NCBI GenBank assembly: GCA_937874275.1
Contig: CALNAU010000027.1
Span: forward strand, 1 to 50,503
Source of the DNA: an uncultured Clostridia bacterium
GTDB taxonomy: Bacteria; Bacillota; Clostridia; Christensenellales; Aristaeellaceae
Direction of reading: 5' to 3'
Length of the DNA: 50,503 nucleotides
Shown: in pieces, positions 17,322 to 26,080 of the stretch
Layout of the letters: every line of letters starts with the position of its first letter
How positions within the stretch are numbered: position 1 is the first letter of the stretch
Notes under the pieces: generated by a model
Databases searched by the model: none
What the model was told of the DNA's origin: nothing
Seen by the model: only the letters and a program-made list of their open reading frames with translations
Position numbers and translations under genes: made by a program

Positions 17322-18483
17322 TACCTCGTACTTCGATGCCGGGATCGACCGGGTCGGCACCAACTCCGAAAAGTGGGACGATGCCGCCATCTGTCCCAAG
17401 GGTCACATCCCGCTGTGGGTGGCGGACATGGACTTTGCCTGCGCACCCGCCATCACCCAGGCGCTGGCCGAGCGCGCCCAGCACGCCAGCTACGGCTACA
17501 CCTTCATGGGGCCGGAGGATATCGACGCGGTGCGCGGCTTCTGGCAGCGGCGGCACGGGGTCACCCTGGCGGCCGAGGATGTGGGGCTGCTGCCCAGCGT
17601 GGTCACCGGCCTTCGCGTGTGCGTGGACACCCTCACCAAACCGGGCGACGGCGTCATCATCCAGTCGCCGGTGTATGGCCCCTTCTTCGCCTCGGTGCGC
17701 GATCAGGGCCGCATGGTGATGGATTCTCCCCTGCTGCGCGATGACAACGGCCACTACACCATGGATTTGGCGCATGTGGAGGAGTTTTTGCAGGCGGGCG
17801 CACGGCTGATGATTCTATGCAACCCCCACAACCCGGTGGGCCGCTGCTGGACCAGGGATGAATTGGAAGCCCTCAGCGCCCTGTTGACCCGCTATGGCTG
17901 CGCGCTGGTATCCGACGAAATTCACGCGGATTTTGTGTACAAGCCCCATCGGTTTACCTCCATGCTGGCGCTGGACAACCCGCCCATGCCGCTGGTGGTG
18001 CTGGCCGCTGCCTCCAAAACCTTCAACGTGGCGGGCCTCCAGCAGTCGAGCCTGTTTTGCCGTGACCCCGAGCTGATGAAGCGCATCAGCGCTTCCCTGG
18101 CACGCAACGGCGTGGCGGCGGGCAACATCTTCGCCCTAGCAGCGACCCGCGCGGCCTACACCGCCTGCGATGACTGGCTGGACGGCCTGGTGGCCTATCT
18201 GGATGGCAGCCGCGAGGTGCTGCGCGACGCGCTGGCCCGCCTGCTGCCCATGGCACGACTTACGCCCATTGAGGCGACCTACCTGGGCTGGGTAGATATG
18301 CGCGCCTATGGCATGACCAACGAGGTGCTGTACCAGCGCTGCAAGGAGGCGGGCGTGGTGCCCACCAATGGCACATTCTTTGGCCAGGAGTCCGGCGAGG
18401 GCTTCCTGCGCATCAACTTCGGCTGCCCCCGCAGCCAGCTGCTGGCCGGACTGGAACGACTGGCGAACGCCGTGAAAGGATAA
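17311..18483 (+). CDS. PLP-dependent C-S lyase/aminotransferase, MalY/PatB family
   Basis: 390 residues, fold type I PLP enzyme. The N-terminal segment PLWVADMDFACAPAI is the MalY/PatB hallmark; D202 (SDEIHADF) should hold the pyridine nitrogen and K236 (AASKTFNVAG) the Schiff base; NPHNPVGR near 171-178 binds the carboxylate side. Members are cystathionine or cysteine-S-conjugate beta-lyases releasing homocysteine or thiols, pyruvate and ammonia. The start at 17311 follows GGAGGG at seven bases; the ATG 15 bases upstream precedes that site. Four bases separate it from pepV. Confidence 0.88.
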   Translation: MQFDTSYFDAGIDRVGTNSEKWDDAAICPKGHIPLWVADMDFACAPAITQALAERAQHASYGYTFMGPEDIDAVRGFWQRRHGVTLAAEDVGLLPSVVTGLRVCVDTLTKPGDGVIIQSPVYGPFFASVRDQGRMVMDSPLLRDDNGHYTMDLAHVEEFLQAGARLMILCNPHNPVGRCWTRDELEALSALLTRYGCALVSDEIHADFVYKPHRFTSMLALDNPPMPLVVLAAASKTFNVAGLQQSSLFCRDPELMKRISASLARNGVAAGNIFALAATRAAYTACDDWLDGLVAYLDGSREVLRDALARLLPMARLTPIEATYLGWVDMRAYGMTNEVLYQRCKEAGVVPTNGTFFGQESGEGFLRINFGCPRSQLLAGLERLANAVKG

Positions 18484-18487
18484 CATC

Positions 18488-19858
18488 ATGAAGGAACTGG
18501 ACAGAATTCTCGAATCCCTCAAGGACGACATGCTGAACACCCTGCGCGACTGGGTGCGCATCCCCAGCGTCGCCACCAGCCAAGCCGCCCCCGGCGCGCC
18601 CTTTGGCCCGGTGGTGCGCCAGATGCTGGACAAGGCGCTGGCGGATTGTGAGCAGATGGGCTTCAAAGCCGAAAACTTTGACGGGTACATCGGCCACGCC
18701 GACATGGGCGAGGGCGATGATGAAGAAGCGTTGGCCATCCTGGCCCACCTGGACGTGGTTCCCCAGGGTGACGGCTGGAGTAAGCCGCCCTTTGGCGCCG
18801 AGCTGCACGACGGCAAGCTGTATGGCCGCGGCACCAGCGACGACAAGGGCCCGGCGGTGGCGGCGCTGTACGCCATGCGTGCGGTACAGATGGCGGGCAT
18901 CCCGCTCAAGCGCAAGGTGCGCCTGATTCTGGGCTGCGATGAAGAGAGCAACTGGCTGGACATAGAGCACTACAAGAAGGTGGCCACCATGCCGCGCATG
19001 GGTTTCAGCCCGGACGCCAGCTACCCGGTCATCAACATCGAAAAAGGCATGTGCGGCCTGGAGCTGACTGCCCCGCCCGCCAAAGGGGGCCTGCAGGTGG
19101 TGGCCTTCAACGTGGGCGAGCGCCCCAACGTCATCCCCGGCACCGCGACGGCCACGGTGCGCGGCGGGCAGGATTTGATTGAGAAGACAGCCCAGGTAGC
19201 CGATACCTTTGGTTGGCCGGTGGAGGCCAGGGAAGAAAACGGCCTGGTCACCATCAGCGCCCAGGGCATCACCGGCCACGCCGCGCATCCCGAGGGCAGC
19301 CGCAATGCCATCGGCCAGGTGCTGCTCACGCTGCGCGAGCTGGGCGTGCAAGGCCCGCTCAAGGTATTGGCCGACGCCATTGGCACCCAGTACGATGGCG
19401 AGGGGCTGGGCGTCAAGGTGAGCGACCGCATCTCGGGCCCGCTGACGTGCAACATGGGCATCATCCGGGTGGATGAGCAGCAGGTGAAGGCGCGGCTGGA
19501 TATCCGATTCCCGCTGTTGGTCAACCCCGACATGCTGGAGCATGTGATCCGCCAGCACCTGCCCGGCATCACCGTGCAGGGTGCGCGCGCCAAGACACCC
19601 CATTATGTGCCCGAAAACAGCGAGCTGGTGCAGGCATTGCTCAACGCCTACCACGAGGTAAGCGGCCTGCCCAAGCAGGCAATCGCCATCGGCGGCGGCA
19701 CCTATGCCCGCTCCCTCAAGGAGGGCGTGGCCTTTGGCGCGCTGTTCCCGGATGAGCCGGATGTGGCGCACAAGGCAGACGAATATATCGACGTGGGCAA
19801 CCTGTACAAGAGCATGCGCATCATTGCCTATGCCATTGTCAAACTGGCGGGAGCGTAA
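18488..19858 (+). CDS. pepV: Dipeptidase PepV family (M20 metallopeptidase)
   Basis: 456 residues. The metal-binding motif LAHLDVVPQGDGW (His and downstream Asp) near residues 86-98, LYGRGTSDDKGPAVAALYAM near 112-131 and the CDEESNW glutamates near 154 are those of dinuclear zinc M20 peptidases, and the length and N-terminus fit PepV, which hydrolyses dipeptides with a free N-terminus. Located between a C-S lyase and DUF1667, in an operon that looks concerned with amino acid salvage. Cytoplasmic; no signal sequence. Confidence 0.9.
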   Translation: MKELDRILESLKDDMLNTLRDWVRIPSVATSQAAPGAPFGPVVRQMLDKALADCEQMGFKAENFDGYIGHADMGEGDDEEALAILAHLDVVPQGDGWSKPPFGAELHDGKLYGRGTSDDKGPAVAALYAMRAVQMAGIPLKRKVRLILGCDEESNWLDIEHYKKVATMPRMGFSPDASYPVINIEKGMCGLELTAPPAKGGLQVVAFNVGERPNVIPGTATATVRGGQDLIEKTAQVADTFGWPVEAREENGLVTISAQGITGHAAHPEGSRNAIGQVLLTLRELGVQGPLKVLADAIGTQYDGEGLGVKVSDRISGPLTCNMGIIRVDEQQVKARLDIRFPLLVNPDMLEHVIRQHLPGITVQGARAKTPHYVPENSELVQALLNAYHEVSGLPKQAIAIGGGTYARSLKEGVAFGALFPDEPDVAHKADEYIDVGNLYKSMRIIAYAIVKLAGA

Positions 19859-19864
19859 TCGACC

Positions 19865-20230
19865 ATGACCAAAGAACAGGAAATGACACTCACCTGTATC
19901 AGCTGCCCGGTGGGCTGCCGCATGACGGTGCGCCTGCAAGGCGGCGAGGTGCTGTCGGTAGAAGGCAACCAGTGCAAGCGGGGCGACATATACGCCCGGC
20001 AGGAGAGCGTGCAGCCCCGGCGCATGCTGACCGCCGTAGCCAGTGTGGCCGGCAGCGCCGTGCCCGTCAGCCTCAAGACCGCCGACCCCGTGCCTAAGGA
20101 TAAAATCGACCAGGTGATGGCCGAGGTGCGCGCCATGCGGCTGACCCTGCCCATCCAGATGGGCCAGGTGCTGCTGCACAACGTGGCCGAAACCGGTGTG
20201 GACCTTATCGCCACCCGGTCGCTGCCCTGA
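19865..20230 (+). CDS. DUF1667 cysteine-rich protein
   Basis: 121 residues. The family pattern is C11-x2-C14-x3-C18 (CISCPVGC) and C37 (GNQCKRG), four cysteines that probably bind a metal or Fe-S cluster; the rest (LTAVASVAGSAVPVSLKTADPVPKD) matches DUF1667. In other Bacillota this protein usually follows an FAD-dependent oxidoreductase and a GlpA-type glycerol-3-phosphate dehydrogenase. Neither partner is in this window, so the gene is an orphan here. The ATG at 19865 was used; a second ATG at 19883 is possible. Six bases after pepV. Confidence 0.8.
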   Translation: MTKEQEMTLTCISCPVGCRMTVRLQGGEVLSVEGNQCKRGDIYARQESVQPRRMLTAVASVAGSAVPVSLKTADPVPKDKIDQVMAEVRAMRLTLPIQMGQVLLHNVAETGVDLIATRSLP

Positions 20231-20301
20231 GAGACAAGGACAAGATCGCTCATGACGATGCGTTATGAGCGATACCCCTGGAAAACGAAAGTGAGGACGT
20301 C

Positions 20302-21273
20302 ATGCCCCTTCCCCCGATTCTGATGCAGCCCGCCTTCCGCTCGGGCCAGGCCACCCCCTGGGGCGGTTCGCTGCTGCGCGATGTGTACCACAAGGACACA
20401 CCCGACGCGCGCACCGGCGAAAGCTTGGAGGTCAGCGCCATCCCCGGTCTCAACAGCACGGATGCAGATGGCACGCCCCTCAGCCGCCTGATAGAGCGCT
20501 ATGGCAAAGCGCTGCTGGGCACCGCCGTCAAGGGCGAGTTTCCCCTGCTGCTCAAGCTGATAGACGCCAAGCTTCCGCTCAGCGTGCAGGTGCACCCGGA
20601 TGATGCTTACGCCCAGCGCCACGAGAACAAGCTGGGCAAGACCGAGGCATGGGTCATCCTGGACGCGAAACCGGGCGCCAAGCTGGTCTACGGCATCCGC
20701 GAGGGGGTGGACCGCGCGCAGCTGGGCACTGCGGCCGAGCAAGGCCGCGCGGTGGAAGACCTGCTGCGCTATGTAGAGGTCAAGCCGGGTGATGTGTTCT
20801 ACATCCCCGCCGGTACCGTGCACGCGATTGGCGAGGGCATCCTGCTGTACGAAATTCAGCAGTCCAGCGATATCACCTACCGCTTCTACGACTGGGAGCG
20901 GCGGGACGAGCATGGCAACAAGCGTATGCTGCACACACGCCAGGCGCTGGATGTGGTATCCCTTGGTGAGCCACCGCTGCCCCAGGCCGTGCGCGCCTGC
21001 CCCTTGCAGGGGGAGGGCAAGCTGGATTTGCTGCTGGATACGCCGTTCTTCTCCGTCTCCCGCTACAGCGGGTGCCGGGACGCGCTGCTGCCCGCCGACA
21101 GGCGGCGCTTCGCCATGCTGACTGCCATCCAGCCGGCCACCCTTCACTACCTTGACCGCAGCCTGGCGCTGGCCGCCGGCCAGACCGCGCTGCTGCCCGC
21201 CAATGGCGAGGACATTCGCCTGACGGGCGAAGAATTGCTCTACAGCTGCCCCACCGTAAAGGAGACCGCATGA
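20302..21273 (+). CDS. manA: Mannose-6-phosphate isomerase, class I
   Basis: 323 residues, the short Gram-positive type. It interconverts mannose-6-phosphate and fructose-6-phosphate in a zinc-dependent reaction. Metal ligands are in SVQVHPDDAYA (Gln-x-His, near residue 95) with KTEAWVIL, and GTVHAIGEG near 173 carries the later His. IQQSSDITYRFYDW is also characteristic. A 71-base gap separates it from DUF1667, and GAGGAC lies before the ATG. Its last four bases (ATGA) overlap namA. Confidence 0.92.
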   Translation: MPLPPILMQPAFRSGQATPWGGSLLRDVYHKDTPDARTGESLEVSAIPGLNSTDADGTPLSRLIERYGKALLGTAVKGEFPLLLKLIDAKLPLSVQVHPDDAYAQRHENKLGKTEAWVILDAKPGAKLVYGIREGVDRAQLGTAAEQGRAVEDLLRYVEVKPGDVFYIPAGTVHAIGEGILLYEIQQSSDITYRFYDWERRDEHGNKRMLHTRQALDVVSLGEPPLPQAVRACPLQGEGKLDLLLDTPFFSVSRYSGCRDALLPADRRRFAMLTAIQPATLHYLDRSLALAAGQTALLPANGEDIRLTGEELLYSCPTVKETA

Positions 21274-22289
21274 AATTCTTTGAACCCTTCACCGTCAACC
21301 AAATGACGGTCAAAAACCGCCTGGTCATGCCGCCCATGTGCATGTATTCCTGCTTTGCCGGTGACGGACGGGTGACCGATTTCCACCTGGCGCACTACGC
21401 TGCCCGCGCCATCGGCCAGGTGGGCCTGATTATCGTGGAAGCCACCGGGGTTACCCCGGAGGGCCGCATCAGCGACCAGTGCCTGGGCCTGTGGGAAGAC
21501 GCGCAGGTGGAGGGCATGCGCAAACTGGTGGACAGCGTGCACGCCCAAGGCAGCAAAATTGCCCTGCAGCTGAACCACGCGGGGCGCAAGTCCACCACCG
21601 CTGCCCCCGGGCATCTGGCACCATCAGCCATCGCCTACAACAACCACGAGATCAACTACGCCCAGATGACGCAGGAAGACATCACCCGCGTGGTGGATGG
21701 CTTTCGTCTGGCGGCCCAGCGGGCCGACGCGGCGGGCTATGACGGGCTGGAGCTGCATGGCGCGCACGGCTACCTGATTCACCAGTTCCTTAGCCCCCTG
21801 TCCAACCAGCGGGCCGACCTGTACGGCCAGGACCGATTGATTTTCCTGCGCGAGGTGGTACAGGCGGTGCGCACCGTCTGGCCAAAGGAAAAGCCCTTGT
21901 GGATCCGCATCTCCGCCACCGATTGGCTGGAGGGCGGCATCACGGCAGAGGATTGGATTGGCTGGCTGGATTGCCTGCGCGGCGACTTGGACATGGTGCA
22001 CGTATCCAGCGGCGGCCTGCAAAAGGCCAATGTGAACGTGTACCCCGGCTACATGCTGCCCCTCGCCCGCCAGGTGGGCCAGGGCGCAGGCCTGCCCGCC
22101 ATCGGCGTGGGCTACCTGGATGAGGATCAGCTCATCCTGCACGCGCTGGAAAGCGGCGCCTGCGACCTGGTAGCCCTGGGGCGTGAACTGCTGCGCAACC
22201 CCAACAAATTCAACGACCTGGCCGTGCGCTACGGCAGGCCGGAGCTGGTGGCCAAGCAATACGAGCGGGCGTATAAAGACAGAATGTGA
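21270..22289 (+). CDS. namA: Old Yellow Enzyme family NADPH dehydrogenase, NamA/YqjM-like
   Basis: 339 residues, an FMN-dependent ene-reductase of the YqjM class. The N-terminus FEPFTVNQMTVKNRLVMPPMCMYS carries the active-site Cys region. LQLNHAGRKS holds the His/Asn-type substrate region, GYDGLELHGAHGYLIHQFLSP is the FMN barrel signature, and ALGRELLRNP near 305 binds phosphate. Such enzymes reduce alpha,beta-unsaturated carbonyls; the physiological substrate is unknown. Last gene of the operon; a 13-bp perfect hairpin follows. Confidence 0.92.
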   Translation: MKFFEPFTVNQMTVKNRLVMPPMCMYSCFAGDGRVTDFHLAHYAARAIGQVGLIIVEATGVTPEGRISDQCLGLWEDAQVEGMRKLVDSVHAQGSKIALQLNHAGRKSTTAAPGHLAPSAIAYNNHEINYAQMTQEDITRVVDGFRLAAQRADAAGYDGLELHGAHGYLIHQFLSPLSNQRADLYGQDRLIFLREVVQAVRTVWPKEKPLWIRISATDWLEGGITAEDWIGWLDCLRGDLDMVHVSSGGLQKANVNVYPGYMLPLARQVGQGAGLPAIGVGYLDEDQLILHALESGACDLVALGRELLRNPNKFNDLAVRYGRPELVAKQYERAYKDRM

Positions 22290-22305
22290 GCATCAACTAT
22301 CGCAG

Positions 22306-22336
22306 AGCGGGAAGCCAAGATGATTGGCTTCCCGCT
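22306..22336. terminator. Terminator hairpin between namA and the M50 protease
   Basis: AGCGGGAAGCCAA and TTGGCTTCCCGCT form a perfect 13-bp stem with a 5-base loop, 16 bases after namA and between convergent genes. Only TTT follows on the plus strand, so termination may be moderate. Confidence 0.75.
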
Positions 22337-22392
22337 TTGGCATTACGGAGGCGAATCAGCCCTGCCCCATGATACAAACTCGTTGCTTCCTG

Positions 22393-23541
22393 TCAGGCCT
22401 GTGCGGCTGCCCGTTCGGCTGCCAGTTGAAGCAGTTTGCGTTCGCTCCGCACATCCCCGGCATACGGGTGCTGGGCGGCCTGTTTGTCAAATTCCTCAAG
22501 CGCGGCATTGGCCGCCTGCGGGTCTCGCGATGCCAGCAGCGCGTAGGCGTATTCCGTGCGCAGAATGCCCAGCTGGGACCAGAGCAGTTTGATGGCTTTC
22601 TGGTGCGCCTGGCCGCGATAGGTGTCCAGCACCTGGGATGACCCGGCCCCCATCAAGGCACAGTAAGCCCGGTCACTCAGCAACACATGCCGGTAAATGC
22701 CCGGCAGGCTCACGCCGCTGCGGCTGAGCAAGCACGCCATCAACCGGTCCGCCTCCTCAAAGGCCATCCTGTCCATCAGCCAGTTGGCGCGGAAAACCGC
22801 CAGGGAGGCCACCAGGCTGCTGCCCATCTGCGCTTCATCCGGCAGGTCAAACCATTCCTCGGGCATATCAGCCAGGCTTTCCCCCTGGGCCAGCCGCGCG
22901 TTCATTTGCAGCGCAATCCACAATGCGCGCTTCGCCTGCGGGTTCTTTCGAAGCAACAGGGCGTTGTAGCCATCATTATCCACCATGTTCATGCGGCTGG
23001 GAACGCCGTTGAGCACAGCGTACAAGATGCCCACCAGCCCCATACACAGGAAAAAGAAACGCATCAGCGCCACACCGGAAAGCAGGAAGTATCCGCCCAG
23101 GCATAGCAAGCTGACCAGCAGGTTCATGATTGCGCCGCCCAACAGGTAAGGCATCACGGGGAAATTCTCCCGGTCCTCCGGCGGTGACAGCAGGCATTGG
23201 CCCATCGTACCGGCCAGCCCCATCCGTTTCAGTTGGATGTGTTTCCCCGTTTTGATGAAATTCAAACTGCCGATGCGAAAAGAGCTGAACCGGTAGCCGG
23301 TCATGATGCCGAATACCAGGTGACCGGCCTCGTGGATGACAATCTGCAGCCAAACGGCCAAGGCGAGCAGCAATAAAAGGCATGCAATCCGAAGCATGGT
23401 TTGCCCCGGATTCCCTGCTTGCGTCAGCACCTCCCGCAGCAAAGGCGCGGCCAGCATACCGGCCAGGCCGCCCAGCGCCATGAACAGCAGAATGCTCAGG
23501 TAATACCCTGGCTTTTTCTTCGCTTTTACCCGATTGCCCAA
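22393..23541 (-). CDS. Membrane metalloprotease, M50-like
   Basis: 382 residues. The start is a TTG at 23541, seven bases after AAGGAGG. Two N-terminal helices (about 14-34 and 50-68) lead into H70-E71-A-G-H74, the zinc site HEAGH within WLQIVIHEAGHLVFGIMTGY, typical of M50/site-2-protease-like enzymes. Further hydrophobic segments run to residue about 190. The C-terminal 170 residues are soluble, alpha-helical and look like TPR-type repeats, absent from classical RseP/SpoIVFB. Role unknown; it could cleave membrane proteins or be a non-proteolytic relative. Monocistronic, with TATACT at 23575-23580 on this strand as possible -10 and no clear -35. Confidence 0.75.
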   Translation of the reverse strand: MGNRVKAKKKPGYYLSILLFMALGGLAGMLAAPLLREVLTQAGNPGQTMLRIACLLLLLALAVWLQIVIHEAGHLVFGIMTGYRFSSFRIGSLNFIKTGKHIQLKRMGLAGTMGQCLLSPPEDRENFPVMPYLLGGAIMNLLVSLLCLGGYFLLSGVALMRFFFLCMGLVGILYAVLNGVPSRMNMVDNDGYNALLLRKNPQAKRALWIALQMNARLAQGESLADMPEEWFDLPDEAQMGSSLVASLAVFRANWLMDRMAFEEADRLMACLLSRSGVSLPGIYRHVLLSDRAYCALMGAGSSQVLDTYRGQAHQKAIKLLWSQLGILRTEYAYALLASRDPQAANAALEEFDKQAAQHPYAGDVRSERKLLQLAAERAAAQA

Positions 23542-23632
23542 GTCTGCGCCTCCTTCACCATGAAGATGACCATGAGTATACTACAAATCGAACGAATGTG
23601 GTTCACTATATACGACAAAGCACATGGCGCGT

Positions 23633-23645
23633 TTCACGGTGTGAA
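23633..23645. promoter_or_regulatory. Small palindrome in the M50 upstream region
   Basis: TTCAC-GGT-GTGAA is a perfect 5-bp inverted repeat about 90 bases before the M50 start. It may be a regulator site; nothing else supports it. The rest of 23580-23705 shows no gene. Confidence 0.2.
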
Positions 23646-23705
23646 CAAATCCCATTCTGATGCTTTGCCCGTACCTCACCATACAGAATCGCTCAATAAC
23701 TGCGC

Positions 23706-23728
23706 CCGCCCGCCGGATTGGCGGGCGG
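23706..23728. terminator. Hairpin downstream of leucine dehydrogenase
   Basis: CCGCCCGCC and GGCGGGCGG form a perfect 9-bp GC stem around a 5-base loop, about 40 bases past the leucine dehydrogenase stop. There is no U-run on either side, so it is a weak terminator or an mRNA end stabiliser. Confidence 0.45.
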
Positions 23729-23768
23729 ACGTTTCATCCTATTCAGGTATGTAGAAGTGCGGATTGTA

Positions 23769-24848
23769 TCAGCGGGGGATATAGGTGCGCTTGAGCTGAT
23801 GGATGGCTTCGATGCGCTGCTGGGCAAACACCTTTGCCGCCTGCTGGCTGGGGATATGCTCGCGCTCCGCGATGGCCAGAATCTCCAGCAACCTGTCATA
23901 GATGCGCGTGGCGTCGGCCAGGGCATTGTCGCGGTTGTAGCCATGAATCTCGTGGTACACGTTGATGATGCCGCCCGCGTTGATGACAAAGTCCGGGCAG
24001 TAGATGATGCCGCGGTCCATGATCATCTTGCCGTGCACATCCTCGTCCAGCAGCACATTGTTGGCGGAACCGGCGATAACCGGCGCCTTGATGAGCGGGA
24101 TGGTATCGCTGTTGAGGCTGCCGCCCAGCGCGCAGGGCGAGAACACATCCACATCCAGCCCGAAAATGTCATCAGGCTGCACGAAGGTTACCTCAGGGTG
24201 TTCCTGCTGCATGCGGGCAATGTGTTTGGGGTTGAGCTCGGTGAAGTAGATTTTCTTGGCGCCGCCCTCCAGCAGATAGCCGATGAGGTAATACCCCGTC
24301 TGCCCCGCGCCCTGCACGGCGAAGGTATAGCGATCGATATCTGAGTTGCCGAACTTCTGCTGCAGACCGGCCTTCACGCCGTGGAACACGCCCAGCGCCG
24401 TCACCGGCGAGGGGTTGCCGCTCTTGCCCTCAAGCCCCACCACATGGTTGGTCTCCATGGCCACATAGCTCATGTCCTTGGTGGAGGTGTTGACATCCTC
24501 CGCCGTGATGTAGCGGCCGTTGAGGCTCTGCACATACCGGCCAAGGGCGCGGAAATAGGCCTCGCTCTTCAGCTTGCTGGCGTCGCCAATCAGCACCGTC
24601 TTGCCGCCGCCCAGGTTAAGCCCGGCAGCGGCGGATTTATAGGTCATCCCCCGAGCCAGACGCAGGCAGTCCACCAAGGCCTCCTCGTCGCTGGCATAAT
24701 TCCAGATGCGGGTGCCGCCCAGCGCGGGGCCCAGCGTGGTGTTGTGGATGACCGTGATGCCCTTCAGACCTGTAGCCTGGTCATACATGTGAATAATTTG
24801 CTCATATTGATACCGCTCCATGGCCTCAAACACCGAAAATCCGCCCAT
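23769..24848 (-). CDS. Leucine/branched-chain amino acid dehydrogenase (Glu/Leu/Phe/Val dehydrogenase family)
   Basis: 359 residues. It oxidatively deaminates an amino acid to its 2-oxoacid with NAD. Sequence marks are GPALGGTRIW, ARGMTYKSAAAGLNLGGGK (catalytic Lys in GGGK, near residue 81) and the Rossmann segment VQGAGQTGYYLIGYLLEGG near 176. These match leucine dehydrogenases more than phenylalanine or valine enzymes, but specificity is inferred. The start at 24848 follows ACGGAGGT; 35 upstream in-frame residues were rejected because the promoter lies inside them. It diverges from buk and the oxidoreductase operon that would use its product. Confidence 0.88.
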   Translation of the reverse strand: MGGFSVFEAMERYQYEQIIHMYDQATGLKGITVIHNTTLGPALGGTRIWNYASDEEALVDCLRLARGMTYKSAAAGLNLGGGKTVLIGDASKLKSEAYFRALGRYVQSLNGRYITAEDVNTSTKDMSYVAMETNHVVGLEGKSGNPSPVTALGVFHGVKAGLQQKFGNSDIDRYTFAVQGAGQTGYYLIGYLLEGGAKKIYFTELNPKHIARMQQEHPEVTFVQPDDIFGLDVDVFSPCALGGSLNSDTIPLIKAPVIAGSANNVLLDEDVHGKMIMDRGIIYCPDFVINAGGIINVYHEIHGYNRDNALADATRIYDRLLEILAIAEREHIPSQQAAKVFAQQRIEAIHQLKRTYIPR

Positions 24849-24879
24849 AGTTACCTCCGTATATGTCTGATTTAGCCAC

Positions 24880-24908
24880 ATTATATGGCTTGATTTCTCA
24901 GAGCGCAA
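24880..24908 (-). promoter_or_regulatory. Leucine dehydrogenase promoter
   Basis: Read on the minus strand: TTGCGC (24908-24903), 17 bases, TATAAT (24885-24880). A consensus -10 with a fair -35. Confidence 0.65.
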
Positions 24909-24912
24909 TACG

Positions 24913-24962
24913 TTGCATAAAAAAATGTTTTTTTCTTGCATTTTGACGTTCAATCGGATATT
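24913..24962. promoter_or_regulatory. Shared control region of leucine dehydrogenase and buk
   Basis: A7-TG-T7 (24919-24934) forms an AT-only inverted repeat. It lies between two copies of TTGCAT (24913-24918 and 24936-24941). The second TTGCAT, 17 bases before TATTCT (24959-24964), may be the weak buk-operon promoter. The symmetric site between divergent promoters is a candidate operator. Confidence 0.35.
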
Positions 24963-25015
24963 CTATTCCCACGTAGCTGAGCGCAACACACCGACAAACT
25001 TGAATCGGAGGCCGC

Positions 25016-26080
25016 ATGAAGATATTGGCCTTGAATTTGGGCTCTACCTCAACCAAGCTGGGCGTGTTCGAAGACACAACCCCGGTGGTTGCCCATACCA
25101 TCCGCCACACCAAGGAGGAGCTGGCCCCCTATGGCGGCATCATGGCCCAGCAGGCGCACCGCCAGGGCATGATGCGCGACTGGCTGGCCGAACAGGGCTT
25201 GCCGTTGGAAAACATGGACGCCATCGCCACGCGCAGCGGGCTGATTCGTCCGGTGCCAAGCGGCGTGTTCACCGTAAACGAAGCGGCGGTCGCGGATGCC
25301 CTCAGCTGCCGCTGGGGGGAGCACGCGGCCAACATCGGCCTGGCGATTGCCCACGAGTGGAGCCGCCAGCTGGGCATCCCGGCACTCTTTGTGGACGCGC
25401 CCACCACCGATGAGCTAAGCGACGTGGCGCGCGTATCCGGCTTCCGGGGGGTGGAGCGCCGCAGCGTATTCCACGCCCTCAACGCCCGGCGTGTGATTCA
25501 CATGCACTGCCAGGCGCAGGGGCAGGATCCGCGGCAGGGGCGCTACATCGTGGCGCACCTGGGCGGCGGCATCAGCGTAAGCGCGTGGGACAGCCTGCGC
25601 GCCGTGGACGTCAACAACGCGGTGGAGGGCGACGGCCCCTTCTCGCCCGAGCGGGCAGGCTCGCTCTCCTGCGTCAGCGTGCTCAATTTGCTGGAGCGGG
25701 CATACGCGGGCAATGTCACGCAATTGAAGAGCGATTTGTACCGCCAGGGCGGCCTGCAAAGCTATATGGGCAGCAACGATGTGCGGGCCATGGTAGCGCG
25801 CGCCGGAGATGAGCCCGAGGTGCGCCTGATACTGGATGCCATGTACTATGGCGTGGCCAAGGCCATTGGCGCCATGGCCGCTGTCCTGCGCGGCCGGGTG
25901 GACGGCATCCTGCTGACCGGCGGCCTATGCTACAACGAGGATACCACCCGCAGCATCATGGCGCAGGTGGATTGGATTGCGCCTTGTAGCGTCTTCCCCG
26001 GTGAGGATGAACTGGCTGCCCTGGCTGAAGGCGCATACCGCTGCCTGACAGGTCAGGAGAAGGCGCAGGCGCTCACATGA
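25016..26080 (+). CDS. buk: Butyrate kinase (branched-chain fatty acid kinase)
   Basis: 354 residues, acetate/butyrate kinase family (ASKHA fold). It forms ATP from an acyl-phosphate, giving butyrate, isobutyrate or isovalerate. N-terminal ALNLGSTSTKLGVF is the first phosphate-binding motif; YIVAHLGGGISVSAW near 182 and the downstream glycine-rich GILLTGGLCYNED near 300 are the adenosine-side motifs. GGAGG precedes the ATG. First gene of a six-gene operon with the P-loop ATPase (4-bp overlap), ferredoxin and oxidoreductase subunits. The usual partner phosphotransbutyrylase (ptb) is absent from the window. With a 2-oxoacid oxidoreductase and leucine dehydrogenase around it, a branched-chain acyl-phosphate is the likely substrate. 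Confidence 0.93.
   Translation: MKILALNLGSTSTKLGVFEDTTPVVAHTIRHTKEELAPYGGIMAQQAHRQGMMRDWLAEQGLPLENMDAIATRSGLIRPVPSGVFTVNEAAVADALSCRWGEHAANIGLAIAHEWSRQLGIPALFVDAPTTDELSDVARVSGFRGVERRSVFHALNARRVIHMHCQAQGQDPRQGRYIVAHLGGGISVSAWDSLRAVDVNNAVEGDGPFSPERAGSLSCVSVLNLLERAYAGNVTQLKSDLYRQGGLQSYMGSNDVRAMVARAGDEPEVRLILDAMYYGVAKAIGAMAAVLRGRVDGILLTGGLCYNEDTTRSIMAQVDWIAPCSVFPGEDELAALAEGAYRCLTGQEKAQALT

Noticed and set aside
22320..22592. 90-codon plus-strand ORF after namA
   Set aside because: It is antisense to the 3' end of the M50 protease gene, starts inside the terminator hairpin and matches no family.
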